DNA of 64,000 nucleotides from Anaerolineae bacterium (GTDB lineage: Bacteria > Chloroflexota > Anaerolineae > Aggregatilineales > Phototrophicaceae), in contig JAJDUC010000007.1 of the NCBI GenBank assembly GCA_022826865.1, positions 1 through 64,000 on the forward strand. Direction: 5' to 3'. This document shows positions 46,721 to 55,792 of this stretch, piece by piece (positions within the stretch are counted from its first letter, which is position 1; each line of letters starts with the position of its first letter). A program made the translations under genes and the position numbers. A model generated the notes under the pieces. That model saw nothing but the letters and a program-made list of their open reading frames with translations. It made no database searches and was not told the DNA's origin.

Positions 46721-47669
46721 CGTATGCCCTCCGATAACGCATTCGCAGGATAAATATGCTGAGCACTAGAGTCATCAGCATCAGTACCGTGCCAATGGCC
46801 GAGGCATAACCGTGCTTGCCATAGGTGAAGCCCTGAATATAAAGATAGTAGGCCGGGGACATGGTGGTATTGATGGGACCTCCCTGCGTCATCACCAGCA
46901 TGGGCGCGAATTCCTGCATGCCCTGGTTCAGACTCAGAATCAGTATCAGCGCCAGCGGACCGCGAATCGCCGGCAGGTCAATGGAGAAGACGCGGCGAAA
47001 GCGGCTGCAGCCATCTATCAGCGCGGCATCGTTGACCTCGCTTGACAGGTTCTGCAGTGCGGCGAGGATAATCAAGAAGCCGAAGCCAGCCACTGCGGGA
47101 AAGCCGATGAAAATCAGCGCCGGCAGGGCGGTATCCGGGCGGCCAAGCCAAGGGTAGGGTCGGGCCATGGCGCCGATGCCGGTCAGGAATTCATTGAGCA
47201 TGCCCTGGCGACCGGCGTAGACTTGCTGCCAGACCAGTAGATTAACCGTGATCGGAATCACCATCGGGATGGTGAAGACCATGCGCCAGATATTGCGCCA
47301 GCGGTCGCTGGAAAGATTGTAGACCAGCTCCGCGCCGACAAAAGCCATGACCAGGACGAGCGCGGTGCGCCCCACCATGTACTTCAAGATATTGCCTAAG
47401 GACTTGATGAAAATCGGATCGTCGAAGAGCGCCTGGTAATTTTCTAAGCCAATGAATTCGCCGGGCTCGGGGATATTCCAATAGGTGAAAGAATGAAAGA
47501 TCGCTGAAACAGCCGGGATATAGCGAAAGGAGAGCAGCAATATGAGCGCCGGAATTAAAAACAGGAAAGGCACATATATCGGCACGAATCCGCTGCGCAG
47601 CTTCCAGCGGCTGACCCTTGCCCCGGAATTTGTTTTGGGACCGACAGTCTGGTCTGACGAACGAATCAA
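46707..47669 (-). CDS. Carbohydrate ABC transporter permease (MalF type)
   Basis: The protein (320 residues from the TTG at 47669, chosen for GGAGG 8 bases upstream; a TTG 15 bases earlier is possible) has PFLFLIPALILLLSF as first segment. GLENYQALFDDP follows, and the EAA loop SEVNDAALIDGCSRFRRVFSIDLPAI. The TQGGPINTT motif is typical of the MalF/UgpA class. It sits between the binding protein and the MalG partner on the same strand. Confidence 0.9.
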   Translation of the reverse strand: MIRSSDQTVGPKTNSGARVSRWKLRSGFVPIYVPFLFLIPALILLLSFRYIPAVSAIFHSFTYWNIPEPGEFIGLENYQALFDDPIFIKSLGNILKYMVGRTALVLVMAFVGAELVYNLSSDRWRNIWRMVFTIPMVIPITVNLLVWQQVYAGRQGMLNEFLTGIGAMARPYPWLGRPDTALPALIFIGFPAVAGFGFLIILAALQNLSSEVNDAALIDGCSRFRRVFSIDLPAIRGPLALILILSLNQGMQEFAPMLVMTQGGPINTTMSPAYYLYIQGFTYGKHGYASAIGTVLMLMTLVLSIFILRMRYRRAYDVAV

Positions 47670-47764
47670 GAGGATATCCTCCAAAGTGCGTACCGGGGCC
47701 AGAACATTCGACCCCGGTACACGAATGCTACGCCTTTAAGCGCAGCCCGCCGTTTCAATTGCAA

Positions 47765-49222
47765 CTACGGACACCAATCGTAGCCCACCTGTTCGCAGAG
47801 GGCGGCGGCGCCGCTCTCCCAGGCTTCCTGCAGCAGCGCCTTGGTCGCTTCTTCGTCGGTCGCGCCCAGGAAGTAGCCTTGCATGATCTGCGTCCAGTTG
47901 TCGCCATGCTCAATGGTCAGCCGCGCGCTGGGGTCGCCGAACAAGCGGTCTTGCAAGGCGGCCACCGTCTGGAAATTGGCGAGAACCGGTCCGACCTCGG
48001 TGCCGGCCACCATCGGGATAAAGCCGCCGAATTCGTTCGCCAGCGGCCCGAAGTTTTGTGGCGCGGACATCCACATCAAGTAGTCAACCGCGAGTTCGAA
48101 ATTGTCGCCTTCCGCCGTCGCTACCGGAATGCCATATTGCCCGGCCGAGCTAGGTCCGCCGACGCGATAGATGGTACCGGGCGCCCCCTCAAAGTCATCT
48201 TCGGTTATGGGCGGCAAATAGGTCAAACCCCATTCAAAGGAAGCGGAGTTGGTGATTTCCTTGTTGTCCCAGGTTCCGCCCCAGTAAATGGCAAGCTGTT
48301 CACCGAGGAACATACGCATGACATCGCCCAGGCTGGTGATGCCGATGTAGTCAATCGGCAGAATCTCGGAGAACTCTTTGGAGATGCGCAGGTAGTCGTC
48401 CATGCGCGGATCGTGGGCGCTCAGGACGCCGTCATGGATCGCTTTGGCGTATTCTTCGGCGTTCAGTTGGCGCCAACTCAGATCCGGCTGCATTTCGGAA
48501 TACTTGTCCATGAAGAGTTCCGAATGCCGATCGGCCCAGACAACGCTCAGCCACAGGCTATCGGCCCAATACCAGGTGCTCCAGCCGGTGCCGGGCATGA
48601 AGGAGCCAAAGGCTTCCACGCCGAGCGTATCCTGGATGGTTTTCATATCGGCGATGAATTCGCCCCAATTGGCCCAGCCCGGTTCTACGCCGGCCTCTTC
48701 AAACATGGCGACGTTGTAGAACATGGCCGTCTCCACCCAGTCCAGCGAGACCTGATACCAGTGTCCATCGGGCGCGCGGGTCGTATTCATCACGTTTGGC
48801 GGGAAAGAATCAGCCCAACGCTCGTGGCCCGGCGTACCCTCGGGAATGTAATGGTTCGGCATCTCGAAGTATTCGTCCAGCGCCGTCCACCAGGTATCCA
48901 TAGTGCGGCTGCGGTTGAACCATTGATCCCAAACAATGTCGGGCGCTTCATCCGCCGCTATGCGCGAGGACAGCCAGGTCGTGTAATCGGAACCGCTGGG
49001 AATATCCGGCAAGAGATTGACGGTCGCATTGGGATGCAATTCCATGTAGTCCTGCGCGACCTGTTCGGCAATCGCGGAATGCTCCGGATGCTGCTCGGGC
49101 CGGTAGTAAACCTGGTAGTGGACCGTGATTTCGCCGGAGATGTCGCTATCCTGGGCCATGACGGTTCCGAAGGCCGTGAAGAGAAGCGCGACAACGAGAA
49201 GCAGCGACAGTTTCTTGATCAT
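47765..49222 (-). CDS. Family 1 extracytoplasmic sugar-binding protein
   Basis: About 485 residues with a signal peptide (KKLSLLLVVALLFTAFGTVMAQ). A typical SBP family 1 body follows, with a Trp- and Tyr-rich binding region (WDQWFNRSRTMDTWW, STWYWADSLWLSVVW), MFLGEQLAIYWGGTW and a C-terminal Cys pair. ATG codons at 49225 and 49222 both follow AAAGG; the second has better spacing. It feeds the permease pair at 46707-47669 and 45896-46720. The lactonase/SDR genes upstream suggest a sugar ligand, possibly a deoxy-hexose, but that is inference. Confidence 0.88.
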   Translation of the reverse strand: MIKKLSLLLVVALLFTAFGTVMAQDSDISGEITVHYQVYYRPEQHPEHSAIAEQVAQDYMELHPNATVNLLPDIPSGSDYTTWLSSRIAADEAPDIVWDQWFNRSRTMDTWWTALDEYFEMPNHYIPEGTPGHERWADSFPPNVMNTTRAPDGHWYQVSLDWVETAMFYNVAMFEEAGVEPGWANWGEFIADMKTIQDTLGVEAFGSFMPGTGWSTWYWADSLWLSVVWADRHSELFMDKYSEMQPDLSWRQLNAEEYAKAIHDGVLSAHDPRMDDYLRISKEFSEILPIDYIGITSLGDVMRMFLGEQLAIYWGGTWDNKEITNSASFEWGLTYLPPITEDDFEGAPGTIYRVGGPSSAGQYGIPVATAEGDNFELAVDYLMWMSAPQNFGPLANEFGGFIPMVAGTEVGPVLANFQTVAALQDRLFGDPSARLTIEHGDNWTQIMQGYFLGATDEEATKALLQEAWESGAAALCEQVGYDWCP

Positions 49223-49366
49223 CATATTGCCTTTCATTTAGTCAATGATTTAGCTTCGGACAAAAGATAACGCAATTAGCGTATAGGCGCACCTCCCTGG
49301 TTGTTTTCAACACATAAGCCGCGGACAGAAACCTTGTCCCCACTGCTTGGCGGGTCTGGCGCTTAT

Positions 49367-50185
49367 TCAGTCTTGCGGCGCCCGGCCCTCCAACGACTTG
49401 CTGGCAAATCTTTCGCGGTTGACCAGCTGCGCCGTCATGCCGCCGTCGGTGAAGATGTTGGCGCCGGTCACATACGACGACTGCTCGCTCGCCAGGAAGA
49501 GCACGACATTGCCGACTTCACGCGGCGCCTGCACGCGACCAAGCGGGATATTGTCCATCCAGTGCTGGCGCGCCATGTCGGCGTCTTCGGCGGCGTCCTG
49601 TATGTCGTTCCAGATTTGCGTGTCCGTCAGGCCCGGGCTCACGGCGTTGACGCGAATGCCGAAGGGCGCGAATTCGATCGCCATGGATCGCGTCATCATG
49701 TCGACGCCGCCCTTGGAAGCGGCGTAGGGCGCGGCCGCCGGCAGTGTGGCGACGGTGTGCACACTGGCGATATTGATGATGTTTCCACTGCGGCGCGCGA
49801 CCATCGACTCAAGCGCATAACGGCTGCAAAGAAAGGCGCCTTTCAGATCGACATTAACCACGCGGTCCCAGTCGGCTTCGTCCATCTCAAGCGTGGGCTT
49901 GACGAAGTTGACCCCGGCGTTGTTGACCAGCGTGTCGATCTGACCGTAGGCCGCCAGTGTTGCGTCGACGAGGCCTTTGCAGTCAGCGGCTTGGGAGACA
50001 TCCGCTTTGACAAAAAGGCCTTTGCCATAGCGCTCTTGCAAGTCAGCTGTGACCTGCGCTCCCAGCCGCTCATTAACATCGGCGATGACGATTTCAGCGC
50101 CCGCTTCTGCGAAGCGCTCGGCGATTCCTGCGCCGATGCCGCTGGCCGCGCCGGTGACGATAGCGATATGCCCCTTCCAATCCAT
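49367..50185 (-). CDS. Short-chain dehydrogenase/reductase (SDR)
   Basis: The 272-residue NAD(P)-dependent enzyme has TGAASGIGAGIA (cofactor glycine loop), VNNAGVNF, the catalytic Ser-Tyr-Lys set (IASVHTVATLPAAAPYAASKGG) and GIRVNAVSPG. It lies 15 bases downstream of the GntR gene. In this cluster, with a sugar-lactonase-type amidohydrolase and a sugar importer, it could oxidise a sugar to its lactone, as in L-fucose or L-rhamnose pathways, or act at a later 2-keto-3-deoxy step. Substrate is not proven. Confidence 0.88.
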   Translation of the reverse strand: MDWKGHIAIVTGAASGIGAGIAERFAEAGAEIVIADVNERLGAQVTADLQERYGKGLFVKADVSQAADCKGLVDATLAAYGQIDTLVNNAGVNFVKPTLEMDEADWDRVVNVDLKGAFLCSRYALESMVARRSGNIINIASVHTVATLPAAAPYAASKGGVDMMTRSMAIEFAPFGIRVNAVSPGLTDTQIWNDIQDAAEDADMARQHWMDNIPLGRVQAPREVGNVVLFLASEQSSYVTGANIFTDGGMTAQLVNRERFASKSLEGRAPQD

Positions 50186-50200
50186 TGACCGCCCCTCCCA

Positions 50201-50968
50201 TCAAGTCGCGCTATTTGCTGACGAGTTTATCACTTGCGCTGGAGCGCTTGTGTCGCGTTGACCGAGATAGGCGTAATTGGCTTTTATGCGCTCCCGCGAC
50301 ATCCAGATGTGTTCGGTCATGACCGCTTTCGCTTCGGACACATCACCCTTTTTCAGCACCTCAAGAAGGTCATTGTGCGTGGCGACATGCTGTATCACTT
50401 CCTCCGGGGAGACGCGATCGTTGGCTTCCGCCAAGAAGCGGCTGATGCGCGAGCGCAGACTCGATACGACTTCGATCAGCAATGCGTGCTTTGACAATTC
50501 CCAAAGCACCGCATGGAACTTGACATCCAGTTCAAATATCGCCTGCCTGTCGCCCTCATTCGCCGCCGCAAACATCCGCTCCACGATGCCTGCCAGTTCG
50601 TCTTCAATGGCATCCGACCAATTGGGAATGGCGTATTCAAGAACCATGGCTTCCAGGGCGATTCGGATGGATGTGACCTCGTCCAGTTCTTTGGCGGAAA
50701 AGGTATGGACGAATGCGCCGCGGCGGGGTTCCTTAATGACCAGGCCCTCGTCGATCAGTTTTTGAATCGCGATACGAATCGGCATGCGGCTGACGCTAAA
50801 CTGCTCGGCGATGTCTTGTTCCACCAGGTGTGTGCCCGGTTGAAAGAGACCGGCCTTGATCGCGCTGCGCAATCGTTTGGCGACTTCTTCGCTCAGGTTT
50901 CCGCTTTGATCGATCGGTTCCAGCGGCTGCATGCTCAAATCCCAAAAGATACGGCTAATCGTTTCCAT
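50201..50968 (-). CDS. GntR-family (FCD domain) transcriptional regulator
   Basis: The 255-residue protein has an N-terminal winged helix-turn-helix (LRSAIKAGLFQPGTHLVEQDIAEQFSVSRMPIRIAIQKLIDEGLV, then PRRGAFV) and a C-terminal all-helical FCD effector domain with conserved His residues (FHAVLWELS, THNDLLEVLKKGD). FCD regulators typically bind organic or sugar acids, often with a metal. The gene overlaps the lactonase gene by 14 bases and precedes the SDR and importer, so it probably controls this operon. A candidate operator array lies at 51874-51926. Confidence 0.9.
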   Translation of the reverse strand: METISRIFWDLSMQPLEPIDQSGNLSEEVAKRLRSAIKAGLFQPGTHLVEQDIAEQFSVSRMPIRIAIQKLIDEGLVIKEPRRGAFVHTFSAKELDEVTSIRIALEAMVLEYAIPNWSDAIEDELAGIVERMFAAANEGDRQAIFELDVKFHAVLWELSKHALLIEVVSSLRSRISRFLAEANDRVSPEEVIQHVATHNDLLEVLKKGDVSEAKAVMTEHIWMSRERIKANYAYLGQRDTSAPAQVINSSANSAT

Positions 50969-51818
50969 TCAAGCGATAAAATGCAGCCGCATTATCATGG
51001 AACAGCTTCTTCAGCTCGGCCTGGGAACTGCCTTCCAGGGCCCATGCAAGAGTCTCCACCCAGCGCGGGTACTCGGTCGCTTGATAAGCAACAGGCCAAT
51101 CGCCACCGTAGATCACCCGATCAAAGCCGAAGCAGTCGATAACGTGGTCGATGTAAGGCTTGAGCTGCTCCCGGGTCCAATGTTGATGATCCGCCTCGGT
51201 GACCAAGCCAGAGATCTTGCACCAAACATTGGGAAACTCGGAAAGCGTCTTAATCTCGGCGCGCCAGGGATCCATCAGGCCGTTCTTAATATCTGGTTTG
51301 CCTATGTGGTCGAGGATGAACTGGACATCGGGGCACTGCGCCACCATTTTGATGGTGTTCGCCATCTGCGGGTGATGGATGCAAATATCGAAACTCAGGC
51401 CGTATTGCGGCAGCAGTTGTAGGCCTGTCACAAAATCTGGACGCAGGCAGAACTCGATATCGGGCTCAAATTGAATGATGCGGCGCAGGCCTTTGATTCG
51501 CGGATTGCTCGCCAGTTTTTCCAAGGCGGGCCGGGCGGAGTCGCCCAGCTCCAACGGCGCCCAGGGCACGATGCCTTGAAGGCGACTGTCTTGATCAGCC
51601 AGGCTATCCACCCAATCCGCTTCTTCCTGGAATTGAGAGAAATCGACTTCCGCCTGGAGGAAGACCATCTTCTCGACCGCCACCTCTGCGCATGCGCGAT
51701 CATAGTCTTCCAGCAAATAAGGCTTGTTCAGCAAAGGAATGTCATCCAGCCAGGGATAGCGCAGCAATCGAGGATCCCAAACATGCAGATGCGTGTCGAT
51801 CAGCGGAAACTCCAACAT
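50955..51818 (-). CDS. Amidohydrolase (COG3618-type, sugar-lactonase-like)
   Basis: The 287-residue TIM-barrel enzyme begins FPLIDTHLHVWDPRLLRYPWL, the signature of the COG3618 group that includes L-fuconolactonase and L-rhamnonolactonase. It has CIHHPQM, FILDHIGKPD, WCKISGL and YGGDWPVA with the catalytic Asp. These enzymes open sugar lactones made by SDR-type dehydrogenases. The second of two ATGs (51818) is best placed behind GGGAG. As first gene of the lactonase-GntR-SDR-importer run it likely defines a sugar-acid pathway. Confidence 0.85.
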   Translation of the reverse strand: MLEFPLIDTHLHVWDPRLLRYPWLDDIPLLNKPYLLEDYDRACAEVAVEKMVFLQAEVDFSQFQEEADWVDSLADQDSRLQGIVPWAPLELGDSARPALEKLASNPRIKGLRRIIQFEPDIEFCLRPDFVTGLQLLPQYGLSFDICIHHPQMANTIKMVAQCPDVQFILDHIGKPDIKNGLMDPWRAEIKTLSEFPNVWCKISGLVTEADHQHWTREQLKPYIDHVIDCFGFDRVIYGGDWPVAYQATEYPRWVETLAWALEGSSQAELKKLFHDNAAAFYRLNGND

Positions 51819-51873
51819 CATTTGCTCCCGGGGAGGTTCGTCTTCGCCATGAATTGCCGTCGGATGTAGCGTA

Positions 51874-51926
51874 TATCCAATATCCAATAAATCGTATTTC
51901 ATATCCAATATATACAGGATTGGATA
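51874..51926. promoter_or_regulatory. Candidate GntR operator array
   Basis: TATCCAA occurs three times in the same orientation (51874-51880, 51881-51887 and 51902-51908) and once inverted as TTGGATA (51920-51926). The third and inverted copies form a dyad with an 11-base spacer. The array lies 56-108 bases upstream of the lactonase start, where the promoter of the lactonase-GntR operon must be. It may bind the FCD regulator encoded in the operon. Confidence 0.5.
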
Positions 51927-51949
51927 AGCTGTCAAATTTTGATGAAGCG

Positions 51950-52147
51950 GGTAGTGTATCCATTTCGGTCGAAATAGTCTGGTAGGGGCGATCCGGTGGA
52001 TCGCCCGATGGGTACGAACAGGATCGAAATGGGCGACTCACCGGGGCGCGTGGGTCGCGTAGACACTGACCGCCGACACAGCCCGTCAGTCGCCCCTAGC
52101 AATTCGTCGGTTTTTGAAGAAATTCAACCGACTCTGAGACAGTAACC
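51950..52147. mobile_element. MITE-like repeat, copy A (198 bp)
   Basis: This copy starts GGTAGTGTATCCATTTCGGT and ends with CAACCGACTCTGAGACAGTAACC. It shares nearly the whole left and right parts with the element at 57602-57754, and the two hairpin-forming GGGCGA.../...TCGCCC blocks. It is longer by about 45 bases because the second hairpin is enlarged around 52051-52095. No target duplication is visible, so this copy is probably older or rearranged. It fills much of the 487-base gap between the lactonase and isomerase genes. Confidence 0.75.
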
Positions 52148-52305
52148 TCTGGGAAAAATGCTTGTGAGCGAGCCCGCAGAAATGGTAAAGTCTGGCATAG
52201 GCCCGATCGCATCATGCCATTGCGGCGCAGGAATCCGGTCGCAGGCCCAGGGTCGGCAACGACACAGGCTGCGCGAATCTAAAATAACGAAAGAAGGAGA
52301 GAAAA

Positions 52306-53172
52306 ATGGTACGCGCTGGATTATCAAGTTTTTCTTTGCATCTGCCCGATGCCTTTCTTGGGGATCCCTGGTTTGAATTGGACGAAGGCGGCAAGAGCGT
52401 CTCCGGGTCCTATAAGGCGACGCCCAAGCTCGACTTGCTCGACTTCCCGGCCAAGGTTGCCGCTCACGGAATCAACTGCGTCGATCTCTGTATTCAGCAC
52501 ATCCCAAACATCGAGCCGGGCTACCTGGCCGAATTGCGTTCCGCCTTCGAATCCGCAAATGTGGAGCTCTATCAGTTGCTGGTTGATATAGGTGAGATCG
52601 CCAGTTCTGACGCTGAGGAGCGCGCCGCCAGCATTGCGCTCACCAAACGCTGGATGGAAATCGCCGCCGAACTGGGCTCGAGCGGTATCCGCTACGTGCC
52701 GGGCGACAGCGCGCCTAATCCGGAGAATGTCCGCGCCTGTGGCGAAGCCTTCCGCGAGCTCTACGACTACGGCGTCGCCTGCGGCTTGGAGCCGGCGACT
52801 GAAAACTACAAGTTCTTCAACAACGAGGCGGAAGACCTCTTGCAGGTGCTGGACATCGCAGAGCGCGATTATGGGGTGGTCGCCGATTTTGGCAACGCCA
52901 ATGGCCCCAATAAGTTCGACATATTAGAGAAACTGATGCCGCGGGCGACTGCCGTTCACCATTGGGTCAAGGTCGACGAGGATGGGACGCTGGACCTGGA
53001 AGACGCCAAACGCTGCCTCAATATGGCGCGCGACAACAACTTTGACGGGCCTTTCATGCTCTTGGGCGGGCACCCCTATAATATCTACCGTGGCACGCGC
53101 GAGTTCGGGCAGGCGGTCGACGAATTGCGCGCCGAAGTGCAAAACATATTTGGCGACGCATTCGAAGCCTGA
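52306..53172 (+). CDS. Sugar phosphate isomerase/epimerase-like TIM-barrel protein
   Basis: The 288-residue protein has the AP-endonuclease-2/xylose-isomerase-like barrel. Its landmarks are HGINCVDLCIQHIP, a helix ending in GSSGIRYVPGD, LEPATENYKFFNN, VVADFGNANGP and a terminal GPFMLLGGH strand. Metal ligands would be the Glu in ATENYK, the Asp in VADFGN and later His/Glu residues. GAAGGAGAG precedes the ATG. It is the first gene of a plus-strand group with a BVMO and an SDR, divergent from the lactonase operon. Substrate unknown. Confidence 0.85.
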   Translation: MVRAGLSSFSLHLPDAFLGDPWFELDEGGKSVSGSYKATPKLDLLDFPAKVAAHGINCVDLCIQHIPNIEPGYLAELRSAFESANVELYQLLVDIGEIASSDAEERAASIALTKRWMEIAAELGSSGIRYVPGDSAPNPENVRACGEAFRELYDYGVACGLEPATENYKFFNNEAEDLLQVLDIAERDYGVVADFGNANGPNKFDILEKLMPRATAVHHWVKVDEDGTLDLEDAKRCLNMARDNNFDGPFMLLGGHPYNIYRGTREFGQAVDELRAEVQNIFGDAFEA

Positions 53173-53266
53173 GAGTGAGCGGCGACTGGTTCCGAGCCAG
53201 TCGAGAGCAGTTTGGTTTCGAACTCTTTGAAAGAAAGAGCCGCGGTTTGGAACGCATGAGCGGAGA

Positions 53267-54865
53267 ATGAGGCCAGTGGACAGATTTGACGTCATCATCG
53301 TCGGCGCCGGTATATCCGGCATGTACATGCTCTATCGCATGCGCCAACTTGGACTGTCAACACGCGTGATCGAGATGGCTTCGGATGTGGGCGGAACCTG
53401 GTATTGGAATCGCTACCCCGGCGCGCGCTGCGACACGGACACAATGGAATATTCCTACAGTTTTAATGAAGAACTTCAGCAAGAATGGGAGTGGCCGGAG
53501 CGCTACCCCACTCAACCCGAGATTCTGGGCTATCTCAACCACGTCGCCGACCGATTTGAATTGCGACCCGATATCAGTTTCAACACAAGGGTAGAAGCGG
53601 CCGCATTTGACGAGATTGACAACCAATGGCGGCTGTCAACCGATGATGGCGCCGAGCTATCAGCCCGATTCCTTATCATGGCGACAGGCTGTATATCCGA
53701 GCCCAACATACCGGCAATAGCCGGGATGGAGACTTTCAGCGGGTCAATGTATCACACCGCGCGTTGGCCGCGCGAGGGACTTGAATTGAGCGGCAAGCGC
53801 GTGGCCGTCATCGGCACCGGCTCCTCCGCGGTGCAGACGATTCCGGTCATCGCCCGGCAAGCGGCGCATCTGACGGTCTTTCAGCGCTCTGCCCAATGGT
53901 CGGTTCCGGCGCACAATCGCCCGGTCGATCCCGAGATGGTGGCGGAAATCAAAGCCGATTACGCCGGCTTCCGCGCGCGCAATCGTTTGCAGCCGGCGGG
54001 CCAACTTTCCCACATCCCGTCCAACGACGTCGCCGCCATGTCAGTGGGCGAGGAAGAACGGGCGCGCATCTTGGAGGAGCGCTGGCAGCTTGGCGGATTT
54101 CCTTTCTTCGGCGCCTTCAACGATGTCTTGACCGATGCCGAGAGCAACCGGGCGGTGGCGGACTTTGTGCGGGTCAAAATCCGCAACATCGTCAAAGATC
54201 CTCGTGTGGCCGATATGCTGACTCCCGACTATACGATCAATTGCAAACGCCCGGTTCTGGATAGCGGCTATTTCGAAACCTTCAACCGTTCCAACGTGCA
54301 GTTGGTCGATATCAACGCCACGCCAATTGAAGCGATCACGCCAAGCGGCTTGCGCAGTTCCGAGGCCGACTATGAATTGGATGTCATCGTCTTCGCAACC
54401 GGTTTCGATGCCATGACCGGCGCCTTGCTCAAGATCGATATCCGTGGGCGCGGCGGACTGAGCCTGCGCGAAAAATGGGCGGCCGGACCGGTCAATTACC
54501 TGGGCCTGCAGGTCCCAGGCTTCCCCAATCTCTTCACCATTACCGGGCCCGGCAGTCCCTCGGTACTGACCAACATGATGGTGGCCATTGAGCAGCACGT
54601 GGAATGGCTGTCCGATTGCATCGAATTCATGTTTGAGCATGACCACGCGCGCATTGAAGCGAGTGAAGAAGCCCAGGACGCCTGGGTCGCCCACGTCAAT
54701 GAAGTGGTCAATCGGTCACTGCGCCTGTCATGCAATTCCTGGTATCTGGGAGCGAATATCCCCGGCAAGCCCCGCGTCTACATGCCCTTGCCCGGCTTTC
54801 CCGAGTACGTCGAAAAGTGCGACGAGGTCGCCGCCATGGGCTATGCCGGCTTCGTTCTATCCTGA
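53267..54865 (+). CDS. FAD-dependent Baeyer-Villiger monooxygenase-like protein
   Basis: The 532-residue protein has two Rossmann glycine motifs (VGAGISG near residue 13 and VIGTGSSA near 180). Between them lies the Baeyer-Villiger fingerprint F-x-G-x3-H-T-x2-W-P (FSGSMYHTARWP, about residues 157-168). YPGARCDTDTMEYSYSF near residue 46 is typical of the cyclohexanone/phenylacetone monooxygenase group. Such enzymes insert oxygen next to a ketone using NADPH and O2, giving esters or lactones. The start could be the ATG at 53267 or the GTG at 53276. It is flanked by an isomerase-like gene and an SDR. Confidence 0.9.
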   Translation: MRPVDRFDVIIVGAGISGMYMLYRMRQLGLSTRVIEMASDVGGTWYWNRYPGARCDTDTMEYSYSFNEELQQEWEWPERYPTQPEILGYLNHVADRFELRPDISFNTRVEAAAFDEIDNQWRLSTDDGAELSARFLIMATGCISEPNIPAIAGMETFSGSMYHTARWPREGLELSGKRVAVIGTGSSAVQTIPVIARQAAHLTVFQRSAQWSVPAHNRPVDPEMVAEIKADYAGFRARNRLQPAGQLSHIPSNDVAAMSVGEEERARILEERWQLGGFPFFGAFNDVLTDAESNRAVADFVRVKIRNIVKDPRVADMLTPDYTINCKRPVLDSGYFETFNRSNVQLVDINATPIEAITPSGLRSSEADYELDVIVFATGFDAMTGALLKIDIRGRGGLSLREKWAAGPVNYLGLQVPGFPNLFTITGPGSPSVLTNMMVAIEQHVEWLSDCIEFMFEHDHARIEASEEAQDAWVAHVNEVVNRSLRLSCNSWYLGANIPGKPRVYMPLPGFPEYVEKCDEVAAMGYAGFVLS

Positions 54866-54977
54866 ATGCAAGAGCGCTGGCGTTCCAGCCGGGCAACAGC
54901 GGTCTTGGTCAACGCGCCGGAGGGGGCCGCCGTGAAGCGGACGATATTTCCGCCACCTGATAGTATCGGTGGAAAAA

Positions 54978-55739
54978 ATGGTGATTGAAAACAGATTTCA
55001 AGGCCAGACGGCCATCGTAACCGGTGGCGCCAGCGGCATCGGGCTGGGTATCGGCGCAAGAATCGCGCAAGAGAAGGGCTGCGTCGTGCTGGCGGACATT
55101 GACGAAGAAGCGCTCGAACAAGCCCGGAAGTCCCTGGACAGTCTTCCAGGTAAAATCGAGAGCGCGCGGGTGGACATCACTCAGGAAGCCGAAGCGCGCG
55201 ATCTCATACAGTCTGTCGTGAAGCGGTTTGGGCAGTTGGATGTGCTTGTGAATAGCGCCGGAATCGTGGGCAAAACAGCGACAAATATCCTGGAATATGA
55301 TTTGGCATCTTTTCGCAATGTCCTTGACATCAATCTGATTGGCTCATTTTTGGTCACAAAATATGCGATAGAGGCGATGCTGCCGCGCCAATATGGGCGG
55401 ATCTTGCACCTCGCCTCCATTGCCGGCAAAGAAGGCAACCCGGGAATGGCCGGATACTCGGTCTCCAAAGCCGGGGTGATCGGGCTGGTGAAGGCGATCG
55501 GCAAGGAGTACGCGCATACTGAAATCACGGTGAATGCCTTGGCGCCGGCCCTTATCGCAACCCCCTTGCTCGAGGATGCGGCCGAAGAATCGCTCAATTA
55601 TATGACCAGCAAGATCCCGATGGGGCGCTTGGGAACAGTAGCGGAAACGGCGGCCCTCGCCTGCTGGATTGTGTCGCGCGAAGCCTCGTTCAACACTGGA
55701 ACCGTATTTGATCTATCCGGCGGTCGCGCCACCTATTAA
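54978..55739 (+). CDS. Short-chain dehydrogenase/reductase (FabG-like)
   Basis: The 253-residue enzyme has TGGASGIGLGIG, VNSAGIVG, the catalytic Ser (LASIAG) with Tyr/Lys (GYSVSKAG), and EITVNALAPALIATP. It resembles 3-oxoacyl-ACP reductase-type or sugar-alcohol SDRs. The ATG at 54978 is preferred, with GGTGG upstream; a GTG at 54969 is possible. Following the Baeyer-Villiger enzyme, it may supply a ketone by oxidising an alcohol, which is a common pairing, though this is inferred. Confidence 0.88.
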   Translation: MVIENRFQGQTAIVTGGASGIGLGIGARIAQEKGCVVLADIDEEALEQARKSLDSLPGKIESARVDITQEAEARDLIQSVVKRFGQLDVLVNSAGIVGKTATNILEYDLASFRNVLDINLIGSFLVTKYAIEAMLPRQYGRILHLASIAGKEGNPGMAGYSVSKAGVIGLVKAIGKEYAHTEITVNALAPALIATPLLEDAAEESLNYMTSKIPMGRLGTVAETAALACWIVSREASFNTGTVFDLSGGRATY

Positions 55740-55792
55740 CGGCCTTGCGCGTTGCAGGCATGAGGCGGACGAATACAGCGGCGCAACGGAAT

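Noticed and set aside
47618..49270. A 550-codon plus-strand open frame opposite a sugar-binding protein gene
   Set aside because: The minus-strand gene has a signal peptide, ribosome site and operon context. The plus-strand translation is a mirror artefact rich in His, Arg and Gly.
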